Shown here piece after piece: positions 1-8,254 of a stretch of DNA of 64,000 bases. How positions within the stretch are numbered: the stretch's first letter is position 1; every line of letters begins with the position of its first letter. Source of the stretch: Rikenellaceae bacterium (GTDB taxonomy: Bacteria > Bacteroidota > Bacteroidia > Bacteroidales > Rikenellaceae); the NCBI GenBank assembly GCA_017463585.1, contig JAFTOX010000003.1, positions 434,001 to 498,000 of the forward strand, written 5' to 3'. The position numbers and the translations under genes are program-made. The notes beneath the pieces were generated by a model. It did not search any database, was not told where the DNA came from, and saw only the letters and a program-made list of their open reading frames with translations.

Positions 1-1
1 G

Positions 2-346
2 GTTACCGTCGATGCCGTTGATACTAAGTCACATAACATCTTGACAAATCCCACACGTGCATTCGATTTTATCGATGGTGAGTTTACGTTTGCGACCGTT
101 GGCTCTGCTGACGGAGCTACGACCGTGAAGCTGACCTCGACTGCCGAGAATGCCGCTTTGGGAACTATTTTCGTGACGATCGACAGCGCAACAGCTCAGC
201 CTCGCTCGCTGACCTATGACGTTGATGGCGACCAGATTGTAGTCGAAATTGCGTCGCTCAACGAGATGGTCGGTATGGTCGACATCTCGATGTTTACCTT
301 CGACAAGGGCAACTATCGTGGCTATGAAATCGTCGATTTCAGATAG
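2..346 (+). CDS. LolA-like outer-membrane lipoprotein carrier, C-terminal part
   Basis: The reading frame is open from base 2, so the gene begins before the window; only about 114 C-terminal residues are present. The ending, in the style FxFDKGNYxGYEIVDFR, together with alternating short beta strands (TIFVTID, SLTYDVDGD), resembles the C-terminus of periplasmic LolA-type carriers of Bacteroidota, which ferry lipoproteins from the inner to the outer membrane. No signal peptide or N-terminal domain can be seen. A hairpin terminator follows the stop codon within 25 bases. A TTG codon at 41 could look like a start, but the frame continues upstream. The family call rests on a short match and is moderate. 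Confidence 0.55.
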   Translation, partial: VTVDAVDTKSHNILTNPTRAFDFIDGEFTFATVGSADGATTVKLTSTAENAALGTIFVTIDSATAQPRSLTYDVDGDQIVVEIASLNEMVGMVDISMFTFDKGNYRGYEIVDFR

Positions 347-370
347 TTCATCACACAATCATTCACAACA

Positions 371-403
371 AATGCCGTCCTCAATCGCAGGGCGGCATTT
401 TTC
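371..403 (+). terminator. Rho-independent terminator of the LolA-like gene
   Basis: Ten-base arms (371-380 and 390-399, one G-U pair) enclose a nine-base loop and are followed by a T run. Confidence 0.8.
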
Positions 404-489
404 TTTACGAGTGCGCGCGTTAATCGGTTGACGGGCATAGTCTGTGTTTCAAATGCTATATCCTCCCCCTCAGCCCTACATACATAGCA

Positions 490-523
490 AAAACAAACCG
501 GACCCGCCATCGGCAGATCCGGT
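490..523 (-). terminator. Terminator of the secG operon
   Basis: Arms ACCGGA (497-502) and TCCGGT (518-523) lie 35 bases past the secG stop. Read on the minus strand the hairpin is followed by a T-rich stretch. Confidence 0.65.
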
Positions 524-557
524 CTATTTTGCGCACTCGCGCGCGACGCGTGAGTAA

Positions 558-923
558 TTACTCCTCCTCAGCGGGAGCAGCAACCTCCTCAGCAGCCTCC
601 TCTACGGGAAGATCAACCTGGTTGGGCATAGCAGCCTGGTTGCCAATCTTCTCCATAATAGCCTCGCTATCCTTCGAGATTGCGTTGTTGCTTGCTGCAA
701 CACGGTCGTCGTCCATTACCCAAACGGTAGCCAAGCTCAGCACTGCGATAGCGATAGCGGTTACCCAAGTTACCTTCTCGAGGAAGTTGTTGGTCTCGCG
801 AACACCTGCAACCTGATTAGCAGCACCGAAGTTAGCAGCCATACCACTCTTGGGATTCTGCATCAGAACAGCCAAAATGAGGAAAAGCGCGATAACTGCA
901 ATTACGATACAAATAAAAGTCAT
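558..923 (-). CDS. secG: Protein translocase subunit SecG
   Basis: SecG is a small inner-membrane partner of SecYE that helps the SecA motor push proteins across the membrane. The 121-residue protein shows the family pattern: a first membrane helix (about residues 3-20), the conserved MQNPKSG-type loop with a Gly/Ala-rich stretch (GMAANFGAANQ), and a second helix (about 52-69). The last 40 or so residues are an acidic Ala/Glu tail that the core family does not need. It is the last gene of a leftward operon, 13 bases after the TPR gene. secA lies 9 kb away in a separate unit. Confidence 0.92.
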   Translation of the reverse strand: MTFICIVIAVIALFLILAVLMQNPKSGMAANFGAANQVAGVRETNNFLEKVTWVTAIAIAVLSLATVWVMDDDRVAASNNAISKDSEAIMEKIGNQAAMPNQVDLPVEEAAEEVAAPAEEE

Positions 924-936
924 TGTGTATTAGTTT

Positions 937-1464
937 TTAATTGTTTATATTTTTCTCTATATTCGAAATAATCTCGGCAAAGTAAACACTTTTTTCGGAA
1001 TTTTGCAAACTTAATTGACGATATATTGCAATTGCCTGCTCGTAAAGCCCCTGAGAGAGGTAAATTTCCGCCAAATCCTCGCTTACATACTCGTCCTCAG
1101 CGTCCGAAATGGCGGCTAATGTCACATCGGGAGCCGTGTCCGAATCGCCCTGCTCAGCCACAATTCGATAGTCACCAACATTCAAAAAACGCTCGATAAT
1201 ATCGTCATCGGTCATCGCCGTAAGCTTGGCCACATCGACCTGCGACAGCGCCAACGACGACGCTCCGCGAGCGTGCAACACCAACTCCAACGCCTCGTCC
1301 TCATTGCCGCTCACCAGACGGCGGATAATACGTGCAGCAGAAAACCATTCGTGGCGAGCGATCAAAGCGTCCAGCTCAGCCACAACCGCCTCACGATCGC
1401 ACTTTGCCTGCTCAACCGACGTTGTGCTACCCTCCTCGGTGAATCTTTCAATTACGCTACTCAT
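937..1464 (-). CDS. Tetratricopeptide-like protein of the lptE-secG operon
   Basis: About 175 residues, no signal peptide. The C-terminal part contains a TPR-like helix pair ([20 protein letters not shown], about residues 138-157), and the N-terminal half is helical and acidic. Such proteins usually serve as protein-protein adaptors; the partner is unknown. I chose ATG 1464 rather than an upstream in-frame ATG at 1521 because the latter lies inside lptE, and 1464 gives a 4-base gap after the lptE stop. Its place between lptE and secG is a common arrangement in Bacteroidales and suggests an envelope role, but no function can be read from the sequence. Confidence 0.75.
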   Translation of the reverse strand: MSSVIERFTEEGSTTSVEQAKCDREAVVAELDALIARHEWFSAARIIRRLVSGNEDEALELVLHARGASSLALSQVDVAKLTAMTDDDIIERFLNVGDYRIVAEQGDSDTAPDVTLAAISDAEDEYVSEDLAEIYLSQGLYEQAIAIYRQLSLQNSEKSVYFAEIISNIEKNINN

Positions 1465-1468
1465 CTCA

Positions 1469-2002
1469 TTACCAATTAGATACGGCTGCATTGAAGATAT
1501 CGTCCACCAACTTCTCAACAATCTCGGGAATCAGTGCCCCCTCGACCTCCTGCAACAACTTGCTCGAATCGTAGTCGGCAAAGGCCGAGAAGGTGCGGTT
1601 GTTGATGTTATACTGCGGTTCGAGTGCATTCGTAAAACGTACTCGAACGGTGATTGTCAAGCGGTTAAGCACAGCATACTCCTGACTCGACACCGACGCC
1701 GTAGTCGAGGTATAGTTGACAATTTCACCCTCAAAAGCCAAGTCGCCACCCTCGTTGACCTGCTGCAAACGGGTCTGGCGCGAGAAACGATCCTTCAACG
1801 CCTCAGTGAGGGTCGAGCTTAAAATCGGAGCCACCATCGCCGCATTGTTCGGGAAGTAGGCAATACTCACCGTTTTGGCATTTGCAGGAATAGATGCGCC
1901 TGAGAATGAGTATTTTACCGTGCAACTCGGTAGCAACGTCAGCGTTGCCGTCAGCAGTGCGAGTGCGAGATATTTCAGTTGTTTCATCATCGTAAAATTC
2001 AA
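1469..2002 (-). CDS. lptE: LPS assembly lipoprotein LptE family
   Basis: LptE plugs the LptD barrel in the outer membrane and helps to deliver lipopolysaccharide to the surface. The protein (177 residues from the first ATG; ATGs at 1990 and 1987 are equally plausible) has a lipoprotein signal peptide: a Leu/Ala-rich core ending LLPSC, where Cys would be lipidated. The mature part begins [19 protein letters not shown] and continues with [14 protein letters not shown] and a C-terminal [16 protein letters not shown], the pattern of Bacteroidota LptE. It lies 2 bases after the sigma-54 activator gene, so the two are surely cotranscribed. Confidence 0.85.
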   Translation of the reverse strand: MNFTMMKQLKYLALALLTATLTLLPSCTVKYSFSGASIPANAKTVSIAYFPNNAAMVAPILSSTLTEALKDRFSRQTRLQQVNEGGDLAFEGEIVNYTSTTASVSSQEYAVLNRLTITVRVRFTNALEPQYNINNRTFSAFADYDSSKLLQEVEGALIPEIVEKLVDDIFNAAVSNW

Positions 2003-2004
2003 AA

Positions 2005-3240
2005 TTAATCCTCCGTAATACCCAACTCTTTGATCTTGCGATAGAGCGTACGCTCGGACATAAACAATTCGCGCGCCGCATCACGACGACGACCATTATT
2101 ATTGCGCAAAGCACGCACAATCTGCTCACGCTGAGCGTCAGCCTTAGTCTGCGCGGGACGCTGCGAAGGATCTTCATTGGTTACGTCCTCACTATCAGCA
2201 TATTGCTCTACCTCCTCGTAATCGTGAATCGGCGTAGACGTGGGCAGCAGAGCCTTATAGTCTTTCTGCGGCTGGTGATAGCCTACATCGGGCGACTGGC
2301 GCAACGCATCAGCCAACATTCGCTTCAAATCGTTGATATCCTTCTTCATATCGAACAGCACCTTGTAGAGCAGTTCGCGTTCGTCGCTCATATCGTTTGC
2401 AGAGTGGTTGCGCGGATTCGAGATCACCGACACCGACTTCACACCATCTTGTTCGGGCAGGTAGCGCGACAAAATCTGCGGAGTGATAATGCGAGCCTCC
2501 TCGATGGCCGAAATCTGCTCCGCCACATTCTTCAACTGACGGATATTTCCACGCCAATAGTACGACTCCAACATCTGGCGAGCCTCGTCCGAAAGCGTGA
2601 TCGAAGGCATCTTATATTGCAACGCCACATCGGCTGCGAACTTACGGAATAACAGATAGATATCGCTGCGACGTTCGCGCAGAGGGGGCACCTCGATGGG
2701 TACCGTATTCAGACGATAGTAGAGATCCTCACGGAAGCGTCCATCGGCGATTGCAGCCTGCAACGAGATGTTCGTTGCTGCCACTACACGCACGTTGGTT
2801 TTGAGCACCTTCGACGAGCCTACACGCATAAACTCACCCGTCTGCAACACTCTGAGCAGACGCACCTGAGTCGAATGAGGCAGTTCAGCCACCTCGTCCA
2901 AGAAAATCGTACCGCCATCGGCCACCTCGAAGTAGCCTTTACGCGCCTCGGTTGCACCCGTGAAAGAGCCTTTCTCGTGACCAAACAGCTCCGAATCGAT
3001 CGTACCCTCGGGAATTGCACCACAGTTTACGGCGATATATTGTTGATGTTTGCGTGACGAGTAGGCGTGGATCACCTGCGGAAAAAACTCCTTACCCACA
3101 CCGCTCTCACCAGTAACCAACACCGATAGATCGGTCGGTGCGACCTTGACCGCGATCTCCAAAGCGCGATTCATCGCCTCACTCGTGCCGATTATTCCAA
3201 AGCGTTGCTTGATCTGTTGTAAATCCAATTGCAAACCCAT
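2005..3240 (-). CDS. Sigma-54-dependent transcriptional activator without receiver domain
   Basis: A bacterial enhancer-binding protein that uses ATP to open promoters held by sigma-54 RNA polymerase. The AAA+ domain starts almost at the N-terminus: Walker A GESGVGKE (residues 44-51), sigma-54 contact loop GSFTGA (91-96, Ser where GAFTGA is usual), Walker B TIFLDE (111-116), and an Arg-rich sensor region. A long, probably disordered linker (about 275-365) precedes a Fis-type helix-turn-helix (about 370-408, with RRDAARELFMSERTLYRKI). There is no response-regulator domain, so control is not by simple phosphorylation of this protein. It sits between an HU-like membrane protein and lptE; its targets are not evident. 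Confidence 0.9.
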   Translation of the reverse strand: MGLQLDLQQIKQRFGIIGTSEAMNRALEIAVKVAPTDLSVLVTGESGVGKEFFPQVIHAYSSRKHQQYIAVNCGAIPEGTIDSELFGHEKGSFTGATEARKGYFEVADGGTIFLDEVAELPHSTQVRLLRVLQTGEFMRVGSSKVLKTNVRVVAATNISLQAAIADGRFREDLYYRLNTVPIEVPPLRERRSDIYLLFRKFAADVALQYKMPSITLSDEARQMLESYYWRGNIRQLKNVAEQISAIEEARIITPQILSRYLPEQDGVKSVSVISNPRNHSANDMSDERELLYKVLFDMKKDINDLKRMLADALRQSPDVGYHQPQKDYKALLPTSTPIHDYEEVEQYADSEDVTNEDPSQRPAQTKADAQREQIVRALRNNNGRRRDAARELFMSERTLYRKIKELGITED

Positions 3241-3273
3241 AAATAGTTCGTTTTCGTTACTACCCTTGTGCGA

Positions 3274-4080
3274 TTACTCGCTTACCTCGGTCGATTCAAC
3301 CGCCTCGTCCACGATCTGTTCAAACTGCTCGATCGGCTCCTCTTCGTAGCCATAGATGTCATCTTGCGCACGGCTACTCAACCAACCGTAAACAATTGCA
3401 CCAACAGCCAGCAGCGCAGCTACAATCGCGATAATCACAAACTTATCGACACCTCGGCCCGTGCTATGACCAACATAGCGAATGTCGTCCTTCGAGGGAC
3501 GCTGAGGCTTACCATAACGCAGACCCTTAACGTACGACTCGGGCTCCATCAACGGACGCTCGTACTTGGGCAACGTAGGCGCAACAGGCTGAGGCACTGA
3601 CTCAACTGCGGGCTCGGGTGCGGTTGCAGGCTCAGTTGCGGGCTCGGGTTGTTCCTCAATCGTCGGCTCGGGCTCGGCTATGACCTCCGGCTCAGGCTCT
3701 GCGATCGGCTCGGGTGCGACTGCGGGCGTCGGCTCTGCGACTGCGGGAACGGCAATTTCAACTCCCGTATTGGGGTCATACTCAAAACGATACAACCCAT
3801 CTTCGGCCAACGACAGACGACCAATGCCATTGAGCGTCGCCGTACCACCGCTCTCAACCTTATGACGAATCTCGAACACAAAGCGGTCGATCATATTCAT
3901 CGCATCGATTGCCGACAAGCCGTCAGCCATCAGCTGGCGCATCAGTACGCCATCGTCCTGCTTCAAAAGCTCGACAAAAATCAGATCGCCATTCGACGGA
4001 TTAACCACAAATGCTCCGAGATTCGGTACGACCAAACGCTTGTTCAGCAAGAGGTATCGGGTAATATATTCACAAATCAT
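3274..4080 (-). CDS. HU-CCDC81-like domain membrane protein
   Basis: 268 residues. The first 110 or so resemble the HU/CCDC81-type domain found in Bacteroidota envelope proteins (NKRLVVPNLGAFVVN, then VESGGTATLNGIGRLS). A Pro/Glu/Ala-rich spacer (about 115-175) with repeated EPEP/AEPE units follows, then one membrane helix (about 214-234) and an acidic tail. Many relatives carry a C-terminal peptidoglycan-binding SPOR domain; none is visible here. The protein could link the inner membrane to another cell component, but this is inference. First gene of the operon; the sigma-54 activator follows after 33 bases. Confidence 0.65.
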   Translation of the reverse strand: MICEYITRYLLLNKRLVVPNLGAFVVNPSNGDLIFVELLKQDDGVLMRQLMADGLSAIDAMNMIDRFVFEIRHKVESGGTATLNGIGRLSLAEDGLYRFEYDPNTGVEIAVPAVAEPTPAVAPEPIAEPEPEVIAEPEPTIEEQPEPATEPATAPEPAVESVPQPVAPTLPKYERPLMEPESYVKGLRYGKPQRPSKDDIRYVGHSTGRGVDKFVIIAIVAALLAVGAIVYGWLSSRAQDDIYGYEEEPIEQFEQIVDEAVESTEVSE

Positions 4081-4106
4081 CGTAGTTCAACGTTAAATAA
4101 ATCGCT

Positions 4107-4114
4107 CAAAATTA
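4107..4114 (-). promoter_or_regulatory. -7 box for the HU-like/sigma-54 activator/lptE/secG operon
   Basis: On the minus strand TAATTTTG matches TAnnTTTG exactly, 27 bases before the start codon. I did not find a clear -33 box. Confidence 0.5.
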
Positions 4115-4225
4115 CGGTTTTTTTCGCAGAATTCGATGTTTTCGCGCCTTTTTTTAATAAATATACGAAAAACGTAGTAAAATCGAAAAATAATCATTTA
4201 CTTTGCATCGCGAATGACGGCGAAA

Positions 4226-4264
4226 AGTAACTCGATTACTTTGGCACGAAAATCGACCAAGTAA
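4226..4264 (+). other. Leader with two competing hairpins before the decarboxylase gene
   Basis: AGTAA (4226-4230) can pair with TTACT (4236-4240). The same TTACT, extended by TTGG to 4244, can instead pair with CCAAGTAA (4257-4264) with one bulged T. The segment lies 35 bases before the decarboxylase ATG. A role in regulation is inference. Confidence 0.35.
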
Positions 4265-4298
4265 CTCACTCGGATTTTAATTTTACTAACAACCCGAA

Positions 4299-5690
4299 AT
4301 GAAAAACAAGTACATTGACTTGATCGAACAGACGTTCGACTTCCCGCAAGACGAGTTCTCGGTAGAGGACAACGAACTCTATTTCCACGACATTCCGTTG
4401 ATGGAAATCATCAAACAGTATGGTACTCCGCTCAAAATTACTTACCTGCCCAAGATCTCATCGCAAATCAATCGCGCCAAGCGTTTGTTCAATGTAGCAA
4501 TGGCTAAGGTGGACTACCAGGGTAGCTACAATTACTGCTACTGCACCAAGTCGTCGCACTTCTCGTTCGTGCTCGAAGAGGCTCTGAAAAACGATATTCA
4601 CCTCGAAACATCGTCGGCATACGATATCCATATCATTAAGGCTCTGTACGATAGCGGCGTGATCGACAAGGATCGCTACATCATTTGCAACGGTTTCAAG
4701 CGTCCGCAGTATGTCGAGAACATCGCTTCACTGATCAATTCGGGATTCATCAACACGATTCCCGTGATCGACAACAAGGAGGAGATCGACCTATTTACCG
4801 ACGTAATCGAAAAGAGCTGCAAGGTGGGTATCCGCATTGCGTCGGAGGAGGAGCCTAAGTTCGACTTCTATACCTCGCGTTTGGGTATTCGCTACAACGA
4901 CATCATCGATTTCTACAAGCAGAAGATCAAACACAACAAGAAGTTCAAGCTCAAAATGCTCCACTTCTTCATCAATACAGGTATCAAGGATACGGCCTAC
5001 TATTGGAATGAGTTGCGCAAGTGTATCAGCGTTTATTGTGAGTTGAAGAAGGTTTGCCCCGACTTGGATAGCTTGAATATCGGAGGTGGTTTCCCGATCA
5101 AGAACTCGCTCAACTTCGAGTACGAATACGAATATCTGGCCGAAGAGATCGTGGCGCAGATCAAGCACTCGTGCAACGAAAATGGCGTGCCCGAGCCCAA
5201 TATCTTCACCGAGTTCGGTTCGTTCACCGTGGGCGAAAGTGGCGCAGTGCTCTACTCGATTGTCAATCAAAAACAGCAGAACGACCGCGAGTTCTGGTAT
5301 ATGATCGACAGTTCTTTCATCACTACTCTGCCCGATACGTGGGGTATCAAGCAGCGCTACATTATGCTCGCAATCAACAATTGGGACAAGGAGTATCAGC
5401 GTGTTCACTTGGGTGGTTTGACCTGCGACAGCGAGGATTATTACAATGGCGAGTCGCACACCAACGCCATCTTCCTTCCGAAGCTCACCGAGAACGAGCC
5501 GCAATATATCGGCTTCTTCCACACGGGAGCTTATCAGGAGTCGCTCGGTGGTTTCGGCGGTATTCAGCACTGTCTGATGCCCGCCCCCAAGCATATCATT
5601 ATCGACCGCGACACCAATGGCGAATACTACACCCGTCTGTTCGCAAAAGAGCAGAGCTACCGCTCGATGATGCGAATTTTGGGTTACTAA
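4299..5690 (+). CDS. Short-form arginine decarboxylase, fold-III PLP enzyme
   Basis: A PLP-dependent decarboxylase of the alanine-racemase fold, probably making agmatine from arginine for polyamine synthesis. Visible features: the PLP lysine in YCTKSSH (Lys84), CNGFKRPQY near 130, the Gly-rich phosphate loop IGGGFP, and the C-terminal block GLTCDSEDYY with TGAYQESLGGFGG that matches the Asp/Cys substrate loop and end of biosynthetic arginine decarboxylases. At 463 residues it is much shorter than the roughly 630-residue SpeA proteins, so it lacks their inserted domains. Diaminopimelate or carboxynorspermidine decarboxylase are less likely alternatives. It stands alone with its own leader and terminator. 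Confidence 0.72.
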   Translation: MKNKYIDLIEQTFDFPQDEFSVEDNELYFHDIPLMEIIKQYGTPLKITYLPKISSQINRAKRLFNVAMAKVDYQGSYNYCYCTKSSHFSFVLEEALKNDIHLETSSAYDIHIIKALYDSGVIDKDRYIICNGFKRPQYVENIASLINSGFINTIPVIDNKEEIDLFTDVIEKSCKVGIRIASEEEPKFDFYTSRLGIRYNDIIDFYKQKIKHNKKFKLKMLHFFINTGIKDTAYYWNELRKCISVYCELKKVCPDLDSLNIGGGFPIKNSLNFEYEYEYLAEEIVAQIKHSCNENGVPEPNIFTEFGSFTVGESGAVLYSIVNQKQQNDREFWYMIDSSFITTLPDTWGIKQRYIMLAINNWDKEYQRVHLGGLTCDSEDYYNGESHTNAIFLPKLTENEPQYIGFFHTGAYQESLGGFGGIQHCLMPAPKHIIIDRDTNGEYYTRLFAKEQSYRSMMRILGY

Positions 5691-5715
5691 ACATTAGCTA
5701 TCAATCGATTACAGA

Positions 5716-5753
5716 CGTCCGAATCTCTTGCGGGAGGTTCGGACGCTTGGTTT
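5716..5753 (+). terminator. Terminator of the decarboxylase gene
   Basis: Arms CGTCCGAA (5716-5723) and TTCGGACG (5738-5745) are followed by CTTGGTTTT. Confidence 0.7.
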
Positions 5754-5844
5754 TCGCGCGCACGTGTACGCACGCACACGTAGTTACCTTTATATTTACA
5801 CACTCAAAAAATGCAAAATCGCTACGTAATTATTTCGAAAAATC

Positions 5845-5875
5845 TTTGTAATCGCCAATTAAAAGTGTAATTTTG
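5845..5875 (+). promoter_or_regulatory. Promoter of the phosphate transporter gene
   Basis: TTTG (5845-5848), a 19-base spacer and TAATTTTG (5868-5875) form a complete Bacteroidota-type promoter, about 70 bases before the start codon. Confidence 0.75.
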
Positions 5876-5946
5876 TACCGATTTGGTGCGAGGTTGTTTG
5901 CCTCAATCAACCTAAGCGTAAATATAGAAACTCACATATATTAATA

Positions 5947-8160
5947 ATGAGCGCAATTTACACGTTTATTGTAATCGTCCTCGGTGTTTTGGCCGTGGCG
6001 GGTCTATTCGTCGGTGTTACTAACGACGCCGTTAATTTCCTTAACTCAGCAATCGGTTCGAAAGCAGCTCCCAAAAAGGTGATTCTGCTCATTGCCTCGA
6101 TCGGTATCATCATCGGTGCCGTGACTTCGAGCGGTATGATGGAGGTGGCTCGAAGCGGTATGTTCGACCCCTCGCTCTTCACATTCCACGAAGTGATGAT
6201 GTTGTACCTGGGCGTGATGTTCGCTAACATCATTCTGCTCGACCTGTACAACACCTGGGGTCTGCCTACCTCGACAACCGTATCGCTGATTTTCTGCTTG
6301 TTAGGCTCGGCTATCGCCGTTTCGATCTTCAAGATCGCCAGCGATCCCAACATCACATTGGCTAACTTAGGTGAATATATCAACTCGGATCGCGCACTGG
6401 GTATCATCGCCGCAATTCTGTTGTCGGTTGTGCTGGCATTCACTTGCGGTATGATCGTGATGTATATCTCGCGACTGATCTTCACATTCCGCTACCATAA
6501 AATTTTCCATAACTGGGGTGCGTTGTGGTGCGGTGTTTCGTTAGCTTCGATCGTCTATTTCGCTGTATTCAAGGGCCTGAAAGCTCCGTTGGCAGGTACC
6601 GCATTCATCGCATACGTGACCGACAATATGGCTCTGTCACTGCTGATTACCTGGATCGCTTGCAGCGCTATTTTGTGGATCTTGCAGCGTCTGAACATAA
6701 ACATTCTGAAAATCACCATCTTGGCTGGTACTTTCGCGCTTGCTCTGGCATTCGCCGGTAACGACCTCGTGAACTTTATCGGTGTGCCTATAGCTGGTTA
6801 CGACTCGTACAAGATGGCTCTCTCGTCGGGAGATACTCAGATGTTGATGAATGGTTTGAAGGAGTCTGTTCCCGCTAATTTCAGCATTTTGGTTGCAGCG
6901 GGTCTGATTATGGTCGCAACGTTGTGGCTCTCGAAAAAGTCGATGAACGTATCGGAGACCGAGCTTAAACTCGCAAGCCAAAACGAGGAGGAGCAGCGAT
7001 TTGGTTCGTCGGCATTCTCGCGTACGATTGTTCGCACGGTTCTGGGCGTAAATAATTGGTACGAGCGCACCATTCCGACCAAGATGAAGAACGGCATTGA
7101 GCACCGCTTTGCTCCGCTGACCGAAGAGGAGCGTGGCGACGCACAGTACGACCTGATCCGCGCAACGGTAAACTTGACAACCGCGGCGGCGCTGATCTCG
7201 GTTGCAACTTCGCTCAAATTGCCACTCTCGACTACCTACGTTACATTTATGGTGGCAATGGGTTCGTCGTTGGCTGACCGTGCTTGGGGTCGTGAGAGCG
7301 CAGTATATCGTATTACGGGTGTGATGACCGTTGTGGCCGGCTGGTTCGTAACGGGTCTGGGTGCATTCCTCATCGCGTTGGTGGTTGGTTTAGCTCTGAT
7401 CTATGGCGGCACGGTTGCAACCATCGCAATCTCGATTCTTTGCGGTTATATGTTGATTCACAGCAACATCAAGAACAAGAAGGAGGAGAAGGCTCCCGCC
7501 GAGCAACTCAAAGAGGTTAAGGCTGACAACGTATTGCAGCAGTGCATCGAGGAGGTTTGTGGCACAATGGAGCGCATTACCCGCATTTACGACCGTACGC
7601 TGATCGCAGTATTCAAGGAGAATCGTAAGGTTCTGCGCGAAATGGTGAAGGAGTCGAACGACCTGTTCTACCTCTCGCGCGAGCGTAAATATCAGGTGTT
7701 GCCCACATTGCAGAAGTTGCACGATAGCGACATCGACACCGCACACTACTACGTGCAAGTGGTTGATTATCTGAGTGAGGCAACCAAGGCGTTGGTGCAT
7801 ATTACCCGTCCTTGCTTCGACCACATCGACAACAACCACGAGGGTATGACCAAAGAGCAGATTGAGGATTTGATGCACATCAACGACGAGGTTGAGTCGA
7901 TCTATCGCCACATCAACCAGATGTTGAAGAACAACGATTTCAAGGATATTGACCAGGTTTTGGAGCAGCGTGACCGACTGTTCGAGTCGATTGCTGAGGC
8001 TATCAAACGTCAGCTGAAACGTATCAAGAACAAGGAGACCAGCACCCGTTCAAGTATGCTCTATCTGAACATTCTGAACGAGACCAAGACCCTTGTCTTG
8101 CAGTCGCGTAACTTGCTCAAATCGCAGCGTTACTTCCTCGAACACCAAGAGAATAAGTAG
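5947..8160 (+). CDS. PiT-family inorganic phosphate transporter fused to a PhoU-like domain
   Basis: 737 residues. The first 510 form a PiT permease with about ten membrane helices, including the family signatures GVTNDAVNFLNSAIGS (N-terminal repeat) and the matching AFAGNDLVNFIGVP (C-terminal repeat), the GNDxxN-type motifs that bind phosphate and cation. The C-terminal 220 residues are a soluble, helical, PhoU-like bundle (CIEEVCGTMERITRIYDRT onward) with many charged residues. In other bacteria a separate Pit accessory (PhoU-like) protein is made from the neighbouring gene; here it is one polypeptide. Low-affinity phosphate import coupled to a cation is the likely role. Monocistronic, with its own promoter and terminator. 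Confidence 0.92.
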   Translation: MSAIYTFIVIVLGVLAVAGLFVGVTNDAVNFLNSAIGSKAAPKKVILLIASIGIIIGAVTSSGMMEVARSGMFDPSLFTFHEVMMLYLGVMFANIILLDLYNTWGLPTSTTVSLIFCLLGSAIAVSIFKIASDPNITLANLGEYINSDRALGIIAAILLSVVLAFTCGMIVMYISRLIFTFRYHKIFHNWGALWCGVSLASIVYFAVFKGLKAPLAGTAFIAYVTDNMALSLLITWIACSAILWILQRLNINILKITILAGTFALALAFAGNDLVNFIGVPIAGYDSYKMALSSGDTQMLMNGLKESVPANFSILVAAGLIMVATLWLSKKSMNVSETELKLASQNEEEQRFGSSAFSRTIVRTVLGVNNWYERTIPTKMKNGIEHRFAPLTEEERGDAQYDLIRATVNLTTAAALISVATSLKLPLSTTYVTFMVAMGSSLADRAWGRESAVYRITGVMTVVAGWFVTGLGAFLIALVVGLALIYGGTVATIAISILCGYMLIHSNIKNKKEEKAPAEQLKEVKADNVLQQCIEEVCGTMERITRIYDRTLIAVFKENRKVLREMVKESNDLFYLSRERKYQVLPTLQKLHDSDIDTAHYYVQVVDYLSEATKALVHITRPCFDHIDNNHEGMTKEQIEDLMHINDEVESIYRHINQMLKNNDFKDIDQVLEQRDRLFESIAEAIKRQLKRIKNKETSTRSSMLYLNILNETKTLVLQSRNLLKSQRYFLEHQENK

Positions 8161-8185
8161 TCCGAAGAGGTCACTGCACACGCAA

Positions 8186-8221
8186 AAAGCGGAGTTCCCG
8201 ATGGGGAGTTCCGCTTTATTT
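8186..8221 (+). terminator. Terminator between the phosphate transporter and rfbC
   Basis: Outer arms AAAGCGGA (8186-8193) and TCCGCTTT (8210-8217), with an inner CCC/GGG pairing and a T-rich tail. Genes converge here, so it may serve both strands. Confidence 0.7.
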
Positions 8222-8254
8222 GTGGGGTTGAATATATGTTGTACGTTTTATGGC

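Noticed and set aside
4241..4257. TTGGCACG resembling a -24 sigma-54 half-site before the decarboxylase gene
   Set aside because: The -12 half reads TCGA rather than TTGC, so only one half fits; it lies inside a hairpin that explains the bases.
5171..5851. Open frame overlapping the end of the arginine decarboxylase gene and running past it
   Set aside because: Out-of-frame shadow; the part past 5690 covers the terminator and has no coding character.
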